In this document: piece after piece, positions 12,154 through 25,000 of the stretch | How the letters are laid out: every line of letters starts with the position of its first letter | Position numbering within the stretch: position 1 is the first letter of the stretch | Source: Heracleum sosnowskyi | Lineage: Eukaryota; Streptophyta; Magnoliopsida; Apiales; Apiaceae | DNA: 64,000 nucleotides | Direction: 5' to 3' | Assembly (NCBI GenBank): GCA_030848705.1 | Contig: JAUIZM010000012.1 | Coordinates: 4,280,679-4,344,678, forward strand | Made by a program: the position numbers and the translations under genes | Notes under the pieces: generated by a model | The model's database searches: none | Told to the model about the DNA's origin: nothing | The model's input: only the letters and a program-made list of their open reading frames with translations

Positions 12154-12187
12154 GACTGATTTGAATTTGAATCAGATACGATCTAAG

Positions 12188-14401
12188 ATGTCGACAACCA
12201 AGTATGAAAGCATGAAGATTCCCATCCTGAAGAAAACTGAATATCCAACATGGAAGGTAAAGATGTTGATGTACCTGGAAGCTATGGATCCCGATTATTT
12301 GGACAGGATTCGTGAGGGTCCATATGTCCCTAAAAGACTTGTTGGACAAACAGACACTGTACCTGAACACTTCGTGATCAAGGTAAAAAGTGAGTGGACT
12401 CCAGAAGAGAAGGCTGATGTTCTCAGGGATGCAAAGATAAAGAATATACTGCACAACAGTCTTGATGCTGTCATGTCAAACAGGGTTATAGCATGCAAAT
12501 CTGCAAAAGAAATTTGGGACACTTTGGAAACTCAATGCCAAGGATCTGCATCTGTCAAGAAGAACAGAAGGGCTCTTCTTATACAAGAGTATGAACAATT
12601 CGATGCTAGATCTGATGAGAGCCTTACTGACTTGTATGATAGATTCCTGACACTTCTGAACAATCTATCTTTAGTTGGAAAAGAGTATGTAACTGAAGAC
12701 TCAAACACCAAGTTTCTGAGGGCTTTACCAGAAGAATGGGATACACAAACTTCAATCATTAGACACCAGTATGATCTAAACACTGTGTCTCTGGATGAAG
12801 TGTATGGAATGCTAAGAAACTATGATCTTGAGGTTCAACAAAGAAAGAACAAGAAAAGTAGCAAGGCGAAGTCAATAGCCTTGAATGTAGAGGCGAAATC
12901 AAAAGGAAAAGTTGTGGAGGTCTCCAGAAGAAAATCAAGATTGGTAGAGTCAGATCCTGATGACTCATCAGATACTGATGGCAATCCTGATGCCAATACT
13001 GATGATGATTCTACTGACTCAGACATGGAAGAGATGGTTGCTATGATAGTCAGGGGCTTCAAGAAGATGAAGTTCAGGAAGGCTAAAAGACAAGGTAACT
13101 TTCAGAAAAAGACCTTCATTGCTGATAAAGACAAGAACATTAGGAAGGACAACAAGAGTGGCAAATTTGACAAGACAAAGGTTAGATGCTACAAGTGTAA
13201 TGGTATGGGGCACTTTGCAACAGAGTGCAAGAAGACTAAAACACTCATCACTGCAAGCAAGGATTGGATGGACTCCTCCTCAGAATCTGACACTGAAGTG
13301 GTCAACTATGCCCTAATGGCCAATACTGATGAAACTGCTGTTCCTGATTAAAAGGTACCTAATGTTGTTTATGATTTTGATACTGATAATGCCTCTCAGT
13401 TAAGATGTTTTCTAAAGTCATTGCATATTAGCTTTAGAAATCAAACTGCTGAAAATACTAGGATCTTATCTGAGATGTCTGAACTTAGGAAAAGGAATGA
13501 GCATCTAGAAGCTGAATTTTCTCTTATGCAAGTAGTACAGAAAGAATGTGATAATGCTAAACACATACAATTAGAGTTAAAATCTACGTGTACTAATCTT
13601 GAAAAAGAACTTGAGATTGCTAATGAGAAAATCAGAACCTGGACAGATTCTGGAAGAAAATTTCATGAAATCAATACTTCTAAGAATTGGAAAGAGTGTC
13701 TAGGTTATAAGTCTGATAAGGATAAGAATATGAAAGAGAAAGTTGTTATAGATGAGACAGTAAGTCCAATGACCTATAGACATGTTATAGACGAGACCAA
13801 ATCAAATATTAAACCTGTTAAATTTGTTTTTGGTAATGATCCCAAGTCTACTTTTGAAAAGGGATCTACTTCTGCTAATCATGTTTCTAATGCTAAGTCT
13901 AAACCTGTCAAGAAAACTGAAAAGAAGAATGTAGGTTTATTGTCTCAGAAACAACTTAAGGAGAAAATAAATGAGGTGACTGGGAAACAAAAGTCACCAA
14001 CTGTCAAAAGAAACAGGAATGGTAAAGTTGGGATCAATAAAGAGAACAATTATCAGTATATCCCAAATGCACCAAGAAAGTGTTGCTATACCTGTGGTAA
14101 CTCTAATCATCTTGCTATTGATTGCAGGAAGAGTAAAAAGAAGGTTACTGAGATTCCTAGGTCTGATGTTAGGAATAGATCAGTATTTTATAAACCACAG
14201 AAGTCTTGTTTTCATTGTGGCAGTATATGGCATTCTATTTATACTTGTAAAGAATATCATAATTTGTACTATAACTTTTATGATCCCTTGTCTAAGTTTT
14301 ATAAAAGTGCAAATTCTGGTAAATCTAAGAATGTCAATGTAAAGCATGCATCTGTTAATACTAATACTGACAAAGCAAACCCAACAGGTGTGGGTTCCTA
14401 A
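12188..14401 (+). pseudogene. gag: Inner copia gag, with one premature stop
   Basis: I choose the start MSTTKYESMK because it follows the primer-binding site and opens the copia gag fold (TEYPTWKVKMLMYL, then the UBN2-like region with AKEIWDTLE). Three CCHC zinc knuckles of spacing C-x2-C-x4-H-x4-C are visible, near 13189-13230, 14083-14125 and 14209-14250. A TAA at 13349-13351 divides the frame, which then continues unshifted to 14401. Gag packages genomic RNA into virus-like particles. Three knuckles and a long coiled-coil-like middle (13430-13640) fit the SIRE group. The stop fits a CAA to TAA transition. Confidence 0.85.
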
Positions 14402-14430
14402 ATATTCTAACTAGAGTATTGTTATTCTGA

Positions 14431-17400
14431 TTGCAGGGAAAAAAGAAAAATGTATTAGTCATGGATAGTGGATGTTCTGTGCACATGACTGGAAACAAAG
14501 CCCTGTTGTCAGAATATGAAAAAAAGGCTGGCCCAACTGTGTCTTATGGAGATGGCAACATTGGACAAACTTTGGGATATGACAATATAATCATTGGCAA
14601 TGTCATCATTGAAAAAGTAGCTCTAGTGAAGGGACTAAAACACAACCTGTTGAGTATTAGTCAAATCACTGACAGAGGTTATCATGTCAACTTCTATTCC
14701 ACACATTGTGAAGTAGTTAGCAAAGAAACAGGAAAGGTTGCACTGATTGGCTACATGCATGGTAACATTTATGAAGCCAACATTCAATCAAATACTGATG
14801 ACTCTCCTACTTGTCTCATCAGTAAAGCATCAGTAGATGAAAGTTGGAATTGGCATAAGAAGCTTTCTCATCTCAACTTCAGCAATATCAATGAATTGGT
14901 TAAGAAAGATTTGGTTAGAGGATTACCTAAAGCTTTGTATACTCTTGATGGACTCTGTGATGCATGTCAAAAAGAAAAACAAAAAAGGACATCATTCAAG
15001 AGTAAATCTGAATCCTCTATTGGTGAACCATATCACATGTTACATCTTGATCTATTTGGACCAGTCAACATCATGTCCATCAGTAAGAAAAGGTACACTC
15101 TTGTAATTGTTGATGAATACTCTAGATACACATGGGTATACTTTTTGCACAGAAAAGATGAAACTCCAGAAATACTGTTGGACCATGTAAGAATGATTGA
15201 GACAGACACAAAGTACAAAGTCAAGATACTGAGGAGTGATAATGGTACAGAATTCAAGAATTCAAAGATGGAACAGTTCTGCAAATATAAAGGAATTATT
15301 CAACAATTCTCTGCTCCTGGCACACCCCAACAAAATGGAGTAGTTGAAAGGAAAAATAGAACTCTTATAGAAGCTGGCAGAACTATGTTGGAAGAAGCTA
15401 AATTGCCTACATATTTCTGGGCAGAAGCAGTCAACACAGCATGCTATACACAAAATCTCACATTGATAAACAGACATGGTATAACTCCCAATCAAATGCT
15501 CAAGAAGAAGGAACCAAGTTTGAAGCATCTGCATGTGTTTGGCTGTAAATGTTTTGTTCTCAGAACTCATCCTGAAAATCTAGGAAAATTTGAAACAAAG
15601 GCTGATGAGGGAATTTTTATTGGCTATCCTGCATCAAGAGCCTTTAGAGTTTTTAACTTGAGAACAAGAACTGTCATGGAGTCAATACATGTATCTTTTG
15701 ATGACAAGAAGATAACTGGACTGAATGAAGACTCTCATGATAGTTTGGAATTTGAGAATGAAGCTACCAAGGAACCTGAAGAAAAAGAATCAGATACTGA
15801 TACACCGTCAGATCCTGACGATCCATCAAATCCTGATGGGTTATCAAATCCTGATGACGCACCAAATACTGATGGTGCTACTGATGATGCTACTGATGGT
15901 GCTAATGATGTTGATACTGATAGTCCACATGTTGAGGGGGAGCAACAACAGACTATTACTGATACTGATAATATACAAACATCAGGACAGAATTCTTCGG
16001 ATACTGATTCAAGTGACAATCCTGATGATACATCAGGAGGAAATAACAATAATTCAAGGGGAGCTTCTACTGAAGAAAATTCTTCTAATCAAGATAACAC
16101 CAATCCAGGGGGAGAATCTACTTCAAGAAATGAATTACCACCAGCTAGGAAATGGACAAGCAATCATACTCCTGATTTAATAATTGGAGATCATGATGCA
16201 GGTGTTAAGACAAGAAGTGCAACTCAAAATGAATGTCTATATCATAACTTTCTATCCAAGGAGGAACCAAAGAAAGTTGAAGATGCACTTAAGGATGCTG
16301 ATTGGGTTACTGCAATGCAAGAAGAATTAAATGAATTTGAAAGAAATGAAGTCTGGAAACTGTTGCCAAGACCAAAGAACAGGTCAATTGTTGGTACAAA
16401 ATGGATTTTCAAAAATAAGACTGATTCTGATGGAGTAATTATAAGAAATAAAGCAAGGCTAGTTGCAAAGGGGTATTCTCAACAAGAAGGAATTGACTAT
16501 GATGAAACATTTGCTCCTGTTGCAAGACTAGAAGCCATCAGGATCGTTCTGGCATATGCAGCTCATAAGAAATTCAAGGTTTTCCACATGGATGTTAAAA
16601 GTGCTTTCTTAAATGGTGAGCTGGAGGAGGAAGTCTATGTTGAACAACCTCCTGGTTTCATTGATCCAAATTATCCAAATCATGTTTACAGATTGGATAA
16701 AGCACTTTATGGACTAAAGCAAGCTCCAAGAGCATGGTATGAAACCTTAGCTCAATTCTTACTGGAAAGTGGATTCAAAAGAGGTACTATTGATAAAACC
16801 CTGTTTTATTTGAATCATGGTAAGGATTTGCTTTTAGTTCAGATTTATGTAGATGATATCATTTTTGGGTCAACAAACAATAAGCTGTGTGAAAAGTTTT
16901 CTAAGCTTATGTAGTCAAGATATCAAATGAGCATGATGGGAGAAATAAGTTACTTTCTTGGTCTACAAGTTAAACAGACTGAAGATGGAATTTTTATCAA
17001 TCAGTCAAAATATACAAGAAATTTATTGAAAAGGTTTAACATGCAAGATTGTGCTACTGCAAGTACTCCCATAGCTACAGCTACCAAACTTGATCATGAT
17101 CAAGGTACTGAGGTAGATGTAACTCACTACAGAGGAATGATTGGCTCTTTACTGTATCTCACTGCAAGTAGACCAGATATCATGTTTGCAACCTGTCTGT
17201 GTGCAAGATTTCAAGCAAAACCAAGAGAACCCCATCTGATTGCAGTCAAAAGAATTTTCAGATATCTCAAAGGCACTCCTTCACTTGGCCTTTGGTATGC
17301 AAGGGAATCAGATTTTGGGTTGTGTGGTTATTCAGATGCTGATTTTGCAGGATGCAAAATAGACAGGAAAAGTACTTCAGGAAGTTGTCAGTTTTTGGGT

Positions 17401-17850
17401 GGAAGACTAGTTTCATGGTTCAGTAAAAAGCAAAAATCTATTTCCACTTCAACTGCAGAAGCTGAGTACATTGCTGCAGGAAGTTGTTGTGCTCAGATAA
17501 TGTGGATGAGAAATCAGTTGTTAGATTATGGCCTGTCATACTCAAAAATCCCTATTTATTGTGATAACCAGAGTGCTATTGCAATGACAGGAAATCCAGT
17601 TCAACATTCTCTTACTAAACACATCAGTATTAGATATCACTTCATAAGAGAACAAGTTCTAGAAGGGACAATTGAACTTCATTTTGTTCCTACTGATCAA
17701 CAACTAGCTGATATATTCACCAAGCCACTGCCTGAAGCTACTTTCAACAAATTGATGAATGAACTTGGAATGATGAATTTTGAGAATTTTTTAGAAAAGC
17801 TACAGAGAGGAAATCCTGATGACTGTCAAATACTGATGGTTATTCAGTAA
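14431..17850 (+). pseudogene. pol: Inner copia pol, first copy, full domain set but one TAG stop
   Basis: Domains in order: aspartic protease (MDSGCSVHMTGN), integrase zinc-binding HHCC (from WHKKLSHLNF to CDACQKEK), integrase core with LDLFGP, RSDNGTEF and the E of NGVVERKNRT, a Pro/Asp/Asn-rich linker with NPDD-type repeats, reverse transcriptase with KALYGLKQAPRAW and IYVDDIIFGST, and RNase H with YSDADFAG, STAEAEY and CDNQSA. A TAG at 16912-16914 interrupts it between RT and RNase H, after which the same frame continues. Pol is in a different frame from gag. Confidence 0.88.
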
Positions 17851-18298
17851 GGTATGAAATTTTGATCAAATCCTGATAGGAAAATCCTGACAGGAAGTCA
17901 ACTGGTCAATCCTGATGGACATGTCAGTATTTCACTGCTTAATTTGTGCCTGATTTTTCGTCAGTTTCTGATGAGAAACGTTTGAGTTTTAGTTGGACAA
18001 CTGTGTACGCGCGTGTGTCACATTGATATATATATATATACATAGAGATACACATAAAAAGCGGTGCGGTTATGTTTAATTACGCACGTAATTTAGTCCA
18101 CTAATTATTATTGCACAAATCACAGCATGCCACCTGTCACTGAGAGTAATATTTTGTTTTTACAAAATACATTTTCTTTTCTAAAAATTACCGTTACTCT
18201 CTGAACATCATCTTTTTCTCCTCATCTTCTCTCTGTGCTCACGAACCCTAATTTCCTAATTTCTTAATCTCAATTCTCAAACTTTTTACAAAGTATCA
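17851..18298 (+). promoter_or_regulatory. Pol to post-pol spacer with probable internal promoter, first copy
   Basis: The spacer opens with repeated AATCCTGA motifs. It then has a TATA-like alternating AT run (18025-18040), a pyrimidine-rich leader (18205-18240) and AACCCTAATTTCC, and ends ATCAATGGCATCT at the next start codon, a good plant initiation context. These features suggest that a separate mRNA is made for the post-pol gene. This is inference from sequence composition. Confidence 0.5.
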
Positions 18299-19035
18299 AT
18301 GGCATCTTCATCATTCATGAATAAACAAACAGTAATTAGTGGTGTTACTTTTGCCACTAACAATTTTGTAGCAATCTTAGACAATCAGGAGTTGCCTACT
18401 GAGTTCCATATAATCCAGGATTTTCTTACTTCAAGTCCGTTGAAGTATGCTTTAACAGAGCCTGCAAGTGTTTCTTTGAAGTCTGTTATGCAGGTATGGA
18501 ACACAGCTGTTTTTGGCAAAGGGCCAACAGGAGATGTTGTGATGCAGTTTGAATTTAATGGTGTTACTCATCAAGTCACTCTTGCTGTTATAGAAGAAGC
18601 TCTTCATTTGCCTGTATTGGGTGATGCTGTTCCTGATAATGTTACAGACTCAACACCCTTTGAGTTTGTTACAAAGTTAGGTTACAATGGCGAAGTGAAG
18701 AGGTATGGAAGCCTTTTCAGGACAAAGCTTAAGAAGGAGTGGAATTTCTTCTTCGATACCATTAGTCGCTGTTTCCTGAACAAGACATCAAATTTTGATG
18801 CTCTACCATCAGGATCTCTCAAAATTGGGTATTCTCTAATCCATTCTACAGTTTTTGACTATGGTAATTTTGTTTTAAAAGCTTTAAGTGATAGAAAAGC
18901 AGATAAATTAGGTTATATCTGTTTTATTCGATTTTTCCAATTAATATTCTGTCACTTGTGTCCCAATGTTGTTTTTGAAGAGGATGTGATTCTACCCTTA
19001 TGTAGAATTACAGAGAATAATATAAAGTCCTTAGT
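18299..19035 (+). pseudogene. Post-pol gene, first copy, truncated at codon 245 and fused to pol
   Basis: It begins MASSSFMNKQ and matches the first 245 codons of the full copy at 22002, identical as far as I could check. At 19036 the frame runs without a break into the integrase part of the second pol copy (KSL then VERKNRT), making an in-frame chimera that stays open to 19885. The chimera is a product of the tandem duplication and has no expected function. Confidence 0.85.
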
Positions 19036-21498
19036 TGAAAGGAAAAATAGAACTCTTATAGAAGCTGGCAGAACTATGTTGGAAGAAGCTAAATTGCCTA
19101 CATATTTCTGGGCAGAAGCAGTCAACACAGCATGCTATACACAAAATCTCACATTGTTAAACAGACATGGTATAACTCCCAATCAAATGCTCAAGGAGAA
19201 GAAACCAAGTTTGAAGCATCTGCATGTGTTTGGCTGTAAATGTTTTGTTCTCAGAACTCATCCTGAAAATCTAGGAAAATTTGAAACAAAGGCTGATGAG
19301 GGAATTTTTATTGGCTATCCTGCATCAAGAGCCTTTAGAGTTTTTAACTTGAGAACAAGAACTGTCATGGAGTCAATACATGTATCTTTTGATGACAAGA
19401 ATATAACTGGACTGAATGAAGACTCTCATGATAGTTTGGAATTTGAGAATGAAGCTACCAAGGAACCTGAAGAACAAGAATCAGATACTGATACACCGTC
19501 AGATCCTGACGATTCACCAAATCCTGACGATCCATCAAATCCTAGGTCATCAAATCCTGATGACGCACCAAATACTGATGGTGCTACTGATGATGCTACT
19601 GATGGTGCTACTGATGTTGATACTGATAGTCCACATGTTGAGGGGAGCAACAACAGACTATTACTGATACTGATAATATACAAACATCAGGACAGAATTC
19701 TTCGGATACTGATTCAAGTGACAATCCTGATGATACATCAGGAGGAAATAGCAATAATTCAGGGGGAGCTTCTACTGAAGCAAATTCTTCTAATCAAGAT
19801 AACACCAATCCAGCGGGAGAATCTACTTCAAGAAATGAATTACCACCAGCTAGGAAATGGACAAGCAATCATACTCCTGATTTAATAATTGGAGATCATG
19901 ATGCAGGTGTTAAGACAAGAAGTGCAACTCAAAATGAATGTCTATATCATAACTTTCTATCCAAGGAGGAACCAAAGAAAGTTGAAGATGCACTTAAGGA
20001 TGTTGATTGGGTTACTGCAATGCAAGAAGAATTAAATGAATTTGAAAGAAATGAAGTCTGGAAACTGTTGCCAAGACCAAAGAACAGGTCAATTGTTGGT
20101 AAAAAATGGATTTTCAAAAATAAGACTGATTCTGATGGAGTAATTATAAGAAATAAAGCAAGGCTAGTTGCAAAGGGGTATTCTCAACAAGAAGGAATTG
20201 ACTATGATGAAACATTTGCTCCTGTTGCAAGACTAGAAGCCATCAGGATTGTTCTGGCATATGCAGCTCATAAGAAATTCAAGGTTTTCCACATGGATGT
20301 TAAAAGTGCTTTCTTAAATGGTGAGCTGGAGGAGGAAGTCTATGTTGAACAACCTCCTGGTTTCATTGATCCAAATTATCCAAATCATGATTACAGATTA
20401 GATAAAGCACTTTATGGACTAAAGCAAGCTCCAAGAGCATGGTATGAAACCTTAGCTCAATTCTTACTGGAAAGTGGATTCAAAAGATGTACTATTGATA
20501 AAACCCTGTTTTATTTGAATCATGGTAAGGATTTGCTTTTAGTTCAGATTTATGTAGATGATATCATTTTTGGGTCAACAAACAATAAGCTGTGTGAAAA
20601 GTTTTCTAATCTTATGTAGTCAAGATATCAAATGAGCATGATGGGAGAAATAAGTTACTTTCTTGGTCTACAAGTTAAACAGACTGAAGATGGAATTTTT
20701 ATCAATCAGTCAAAATATACAAGAAATTTATTGAAAAGGTTTAACATGCAAGATTGTGCTACTGCAAGTACTCCCATAGCTACAGCTACCAAACTTGATC
20801 CTGATCAAGGTGCTGAGGTAGATGTAACTCACTACAGAGGAATGATTGGCTCTCTATTGTATCTCACTACAAGTAGACCAGATATCATGTTTGTAACCTG
20901 TCTTTGTGCAAGATTTCAAGCAAATCCCAGGGAACCTCATCTGATTGCAGTTAAAAGAATTTTCAGATACCTTAAATGCACTCCTTCACTTGGCCTTTGG
21001 TATGCTAGGGAATCAGATTTTTGTTTTTATGGTTATTCAGATGCTGACTTTGCAGGATGCAAGATAGACAGGAAAAGTACTTCAGGAAGTTGTCAGTTTT
21101 TGGGTGGTAGACTAGTTTCATGGTTCAGCAAAAAGCAAAAGTCTATCTCTACTTCAACTGCAGAAGCTGAGTACATTGCAGCAGGAAGTTGTTGTGCTCA
21201 GATAATGTGGATGAGAAATCAGTTGTTAGATTATGGCCTGTCATACTCCAAAATCCCCATCTATTGTGATAACCAAAGCGCTATTGCAATGACAGGAAAT
21301 CCAGTTCAGCATTCTCTTACTAAACACATCAGTATTAGATATCACTTCATAAGAGAACAAGTTCTGGAAGGGACAATTGAACTTCATTTTGTTCCTACTG
21401 ATCAACAACTAGCTGATATATTCACCAAGCCACTGCCTGAAGCTACTTTCAACAAATTGATGAATGAACTTGGAATGATGAATTTTGAGAATTTTTGA
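19036..21498 (+). pseudogene. pol: Inner copia pol, second copy, 5'-truncated, frameshifted and with a stop
   Basis: It starts in the integrase at VERKNRTLIEAG and lacks the protease and the integrase zinc and first two catalytic residues. A one-base loss in a G run near 19645 shifts the frame, and the pol frame reopens by 20020. The TAG found in the first copy is present again (20617-20619), so it predates the duplication. RT (YVDDIIFGST) and RNase H blocks are otherwise kept. This copy ends at TGA 21496-21498, where the first copy reads through for 18 more codons. Confidence 0.85.
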
Positions 21499-22001
21499 GA
21501 AAAGCTACAGAGAGGAAATCCTGATGACTGTCAAATCCTCATGGTTATTCAGTAAGGTATGAAATTCTGATCAAATCCTGATAGGAAAATCCTGACAGGA
21601 AGTCAACTGGTCAATCCTGATGGACAGGTCAGTATTTCACTACTTAATTTGTGCCTGATTTTTCGTCAGTTTCTGATGAGAAACGTTTGAGTTTTAGTTG
21701 GACAACTGTGTACGCGCATGTGTCACATTGATATATATATATACATAGAGATACACATAAAAAGCGGTGCGGTTATGTTTAATTACGCACGTAATTTAGT
21801 CCACTAATTATTATTGCACAAATCACAGCATGCCACCTGTCACTGAGAGTAATATTTTGTTTTTACAAAATACATTTTCTTTTCTAAAAATTACCGTTAC
21901 TCTCTGAACATCATCTTTTTCTCCTCATCTTCTCTCTGTGCTCACGAACCCTAATTTCCTAATTTCTTAATCTCAATTCTCAAACTTTTTACAAAGTATC
22001 A
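21499..22001 (+). promoter_or_regulatory. Pol to post-pol spacer with probable internal promoter, second copy
   Basis: It is nearly identical to 17833-18298: AATCCTGA repeats, an AT run near 21730-21742 acting as TATA candidate, a pyrimidine-rich leader, and the start context ATCAATGGCATCT. This copy faces the full-length downstream gene. Confidence 0.5.
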
Positions 22002-25000
22002 ATGGCATCTTCATCATTCATGAATAAACAAACAGTAATTAGTGGTGTTACTTTTGCCACTAACAATTTTGTAGCAATCTTAGACAATCAGGAGTTGCCT
22101 ACTGAGTTCCATATAATCCAGGATTTTCTTACTTCAAGTCCGTTGAAGTATGCTTTAACAGAGCCTGCAAGTGTTTCTTTGAAGTCTGTTATGCAGGTAT
22201 GGAACACAGCTGTTTTTGGCAAAGGGCCAACAGGAGATGTTGTGATGCAGTTTGAATTTAATGGTGTTACTCATCAAGTCACTCTTGCTGTTATAGAAGA
22301 AGCTCTTCATTTGCCTGTATTGGGTGATGCTGTTCCTGATAATGTTACAGACTCAACACCCTTTGAGTTTGTTACAAAGTTAGGTTACAATGGCGAAGTG
22401 AAGAGGTATGGAAGCCTTTTCAGGACAAAGCTTAAGAAGGAGTGGAATTTCTTCTTCGATACCATTAGTCGCTGTTTCCTGAACAAGACATCAAATTTTG
22501 ATGCTCTACCATCAGGATCTCTCAAAATTGGGTATTCTCTAATCCATTCTACAGTTTTTGACTATGGTAATTTTGTTTTAAAAGCTTTAAGTGATAGAAA
22601 AGCAGATAAATTAGGTTATATCTGTTTTATTCGATTTTTCCAATTAATATTCTGTCACTTGTGTCCCAATGTTGTTTTTGAAGAGGATGTGATTCTACCC
22701 TTATGTAGAATTACAGAGAATAATATAAAGTCCTTAGTCAACAGTGATAAGGAAAATGGTTTCATAGGCACTGCCTATATTCCTGATGAGGTCAGGCTTT
22801 TCTTGAAAGAGAAAATGCCTACTCAATATGGATCAGTTTCTGATGCTATGGGGCAAGACCAAACACACCTTGTTCCTGACACAAGCATCCAACCCAAACA
22901 CTCTAAACACTCTACAACCACCTCTAATGTCTCTCAAAAGACTGTAGTTGTAAAATCAAAGAAATCAGCTAGAACTGATGTGTCTGGAAGGCAATCAGGT
23001 TCAAAGGATTTCTCCTCTACACCACTCACTAAAAAGATGATAAAAGGGGGTGTACAAGGGGTCCTGGTACAAAAAGCTGATAAGATTGAGGAGGTTTCTG
23101 TGAAGAGAAAGTTGATTCTGGGTTCAGACTCTGATTCTGAGGATGATATGCCTTTATCCTCAAAGTTTAAGATTATCAAGGAAGTTACTGATACTGCTAT
23201 TAAAGCCGTGGCACCATCTACAAAGCCACGGAAGAAAAGGAAATTGAACAAAAGCAGGTATCATATTTCTTTGAAGAAGCAGGATACTGATGGTCAGGAC
23301 ACTTCAAATCCTGATGAAGCGTCAAATCCTGATGCTCCAGGAAATCCTGACGTTAGTCATCCTGATGCATCAAATAAAGTTGTCTCCATCTCTGATTCTC
23401 CAACCTCTCCAGCTAAAAGGATTGTTGAAATATCATGGGAGAAGGTTGCTGAGACTGCTTCCAAGCTTGGATTTCCACCTCCATTGCAAAAGAAAAGGAA
23501 GACAGAAGAGATAGTTTTTAAGAGACAGAAGAAACTGAAGGGATCTAGTCCACAAGAACCTGAACCTCAAAGTGGTTCAGCAGCTATTGAAGATCCAGCC
23601 CCACAAGAACTACTCATTCAAAGTTTGAGTGAAGGCATAGCTAAAGGAATGGTCACACAAGAATCATTTTCTCAAAGGGAGAATGAAGACTCTTATATTC
23701 CTGCTACACAAGAACCATCCTCTCAAAGTAAGGATGCAGGCAACTCAGCTGCAGTTTCTACAATTCCTGACATGGAAGCATTGGTCGAGGACATTGTCAT
23801 TGAGGGAAGCACACAAGAACCTTTGACTCAAAGTGTTAAAGAAGCTTCTGAACCTCAAGCTACACAAGAACCATTAGTACAAAATACTGATGCAAGCATA
23901 TCAAATCCTGACGGTGTTACTCCTGACGTAAGTGGTGCTCCTGATGCTGAGCCAATTCTGATACAACCACTTAGCTCAAGGCCAATGAAAGATCCTATCA
24001 CAGATCAAAAGCATAAACTAAAAGGTATTCTACTTCCTGATCCTACTGATGATGATTCTGATGATAGTGATGATGATAATGATAAGGATATTGAGAAGGA
24101 TCAGCTTGCTACATCACTCAAATCTAGTCTTGGAACTAATTTTGGTTCATCAAGCACATTTATGGCTGGCAAGGCTCCTACTGGAAAAGATATTCGTCAA
24201 GACTTTTCTGGTCCTTCTGCAGATAGTCCGACTGAACAGCTAAGAAGACATCAATGGGAAAATGACTGTTACAGATCTGAAGATTCTGTCAGTTATTTCA
24301 GTGCTTTAAATCATGCTTCTTATGCTGCTCGAATGATTGAAAATGAAGATATAAGGAATCACTTGAAGGCTACAACTCTATTATCCAAGAGCCTTAAGGG
24401 TGAAATTGATTCTGTGAAGGCTGCTACTGGTTTGATAAGGGATGATATTTCTCTGAACTTGACAAAGGCACCTACTGCTCTTCAACTCTGAGTAGTGGAT
24501 TCTCATGTCCAGTCTCTTATTACTGAACAGTCTCACATAAACAGAAGAATTGATTCTTTGGATTCCAAGGTAACTGATATACAAGCCTCTCTTTCCTTAA
24601 TTTTGAATTTGTTATCTATTCCTGATGCCAAAAAGGGGGAGAAGGTAAGTCAGACAAAATGTACACCTGATCTAGTATTGAAAAGAAATAATGATGATGA
24701 TCATACTGGAAATGATGGTGATGATATGATATCACAAGGAGAAACCTCTAATGCTGCTATTGTGAAGTCTACAATTCAAACTTCTCAAAGTCAATCCACG
24801 CAGTCTACTCATGTTTCTGATTCTGGAGTTAGAACAGTAAGGACATTTGTGAAATCTCAGATCCTGACGGAAGAGCAAATCCTGACAGGCGATCAAATCC
24901 TGACAGCTGATCAAATCCTGACGGCTGATCAAATCCTGATGAACGATCAAATCCTGACGCTTGGTCATGGAACCTTATCTACAATTCCTGAAGGTGATGA

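Larger units (their letters stand above)
15345..19035 (+). repeat. First unit of the 3.7-kb internal tandem duplication
   Basis: It runs from the integrase catalytic Glu region through the rest of pol, the spacer and the first 245 codons of the post-pol gene. Its sequence is repeated at 19036-22738 with scattered substitutions and small indels. Both units end with the tetramer TAGT, which also precedes the first unit (15341-15344). This is four bases of microhomology at the breakpoint. Confidence 0.9.
19036..22738 (+). repeat. Second unit of the internal tandem duplication
   Basis: It is a copy of 15345-19035, about 12 bp longer. Differences include an extra 12-15 bp in the NPDD repeat region near 19512-19550, a missing G near 19645, and substitutions concentrated in the RNase H part. 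It ends at the TAGT shared with the full post-pol gene, after which unique sequence resumes. Confidence 0.9.

Noticed and set aside
18299..19885. A real fusion gene of the post-pol N-terminus with integrase
   Set aside because: Explained fully by the tandem duplication junction, and soon broken by a frameshift.
24855..24962. Regular 18-bp spacing as a CRISPR-like array
   Set aside because: No alternating unique spacers; it is a simple coding repeat in a plant retrotransposon.
24732..24968. Minus-strand repetitive ORF opposite the QILTAD array
   Set aside because: Shadow of the 18-bp repeat on the other strand.
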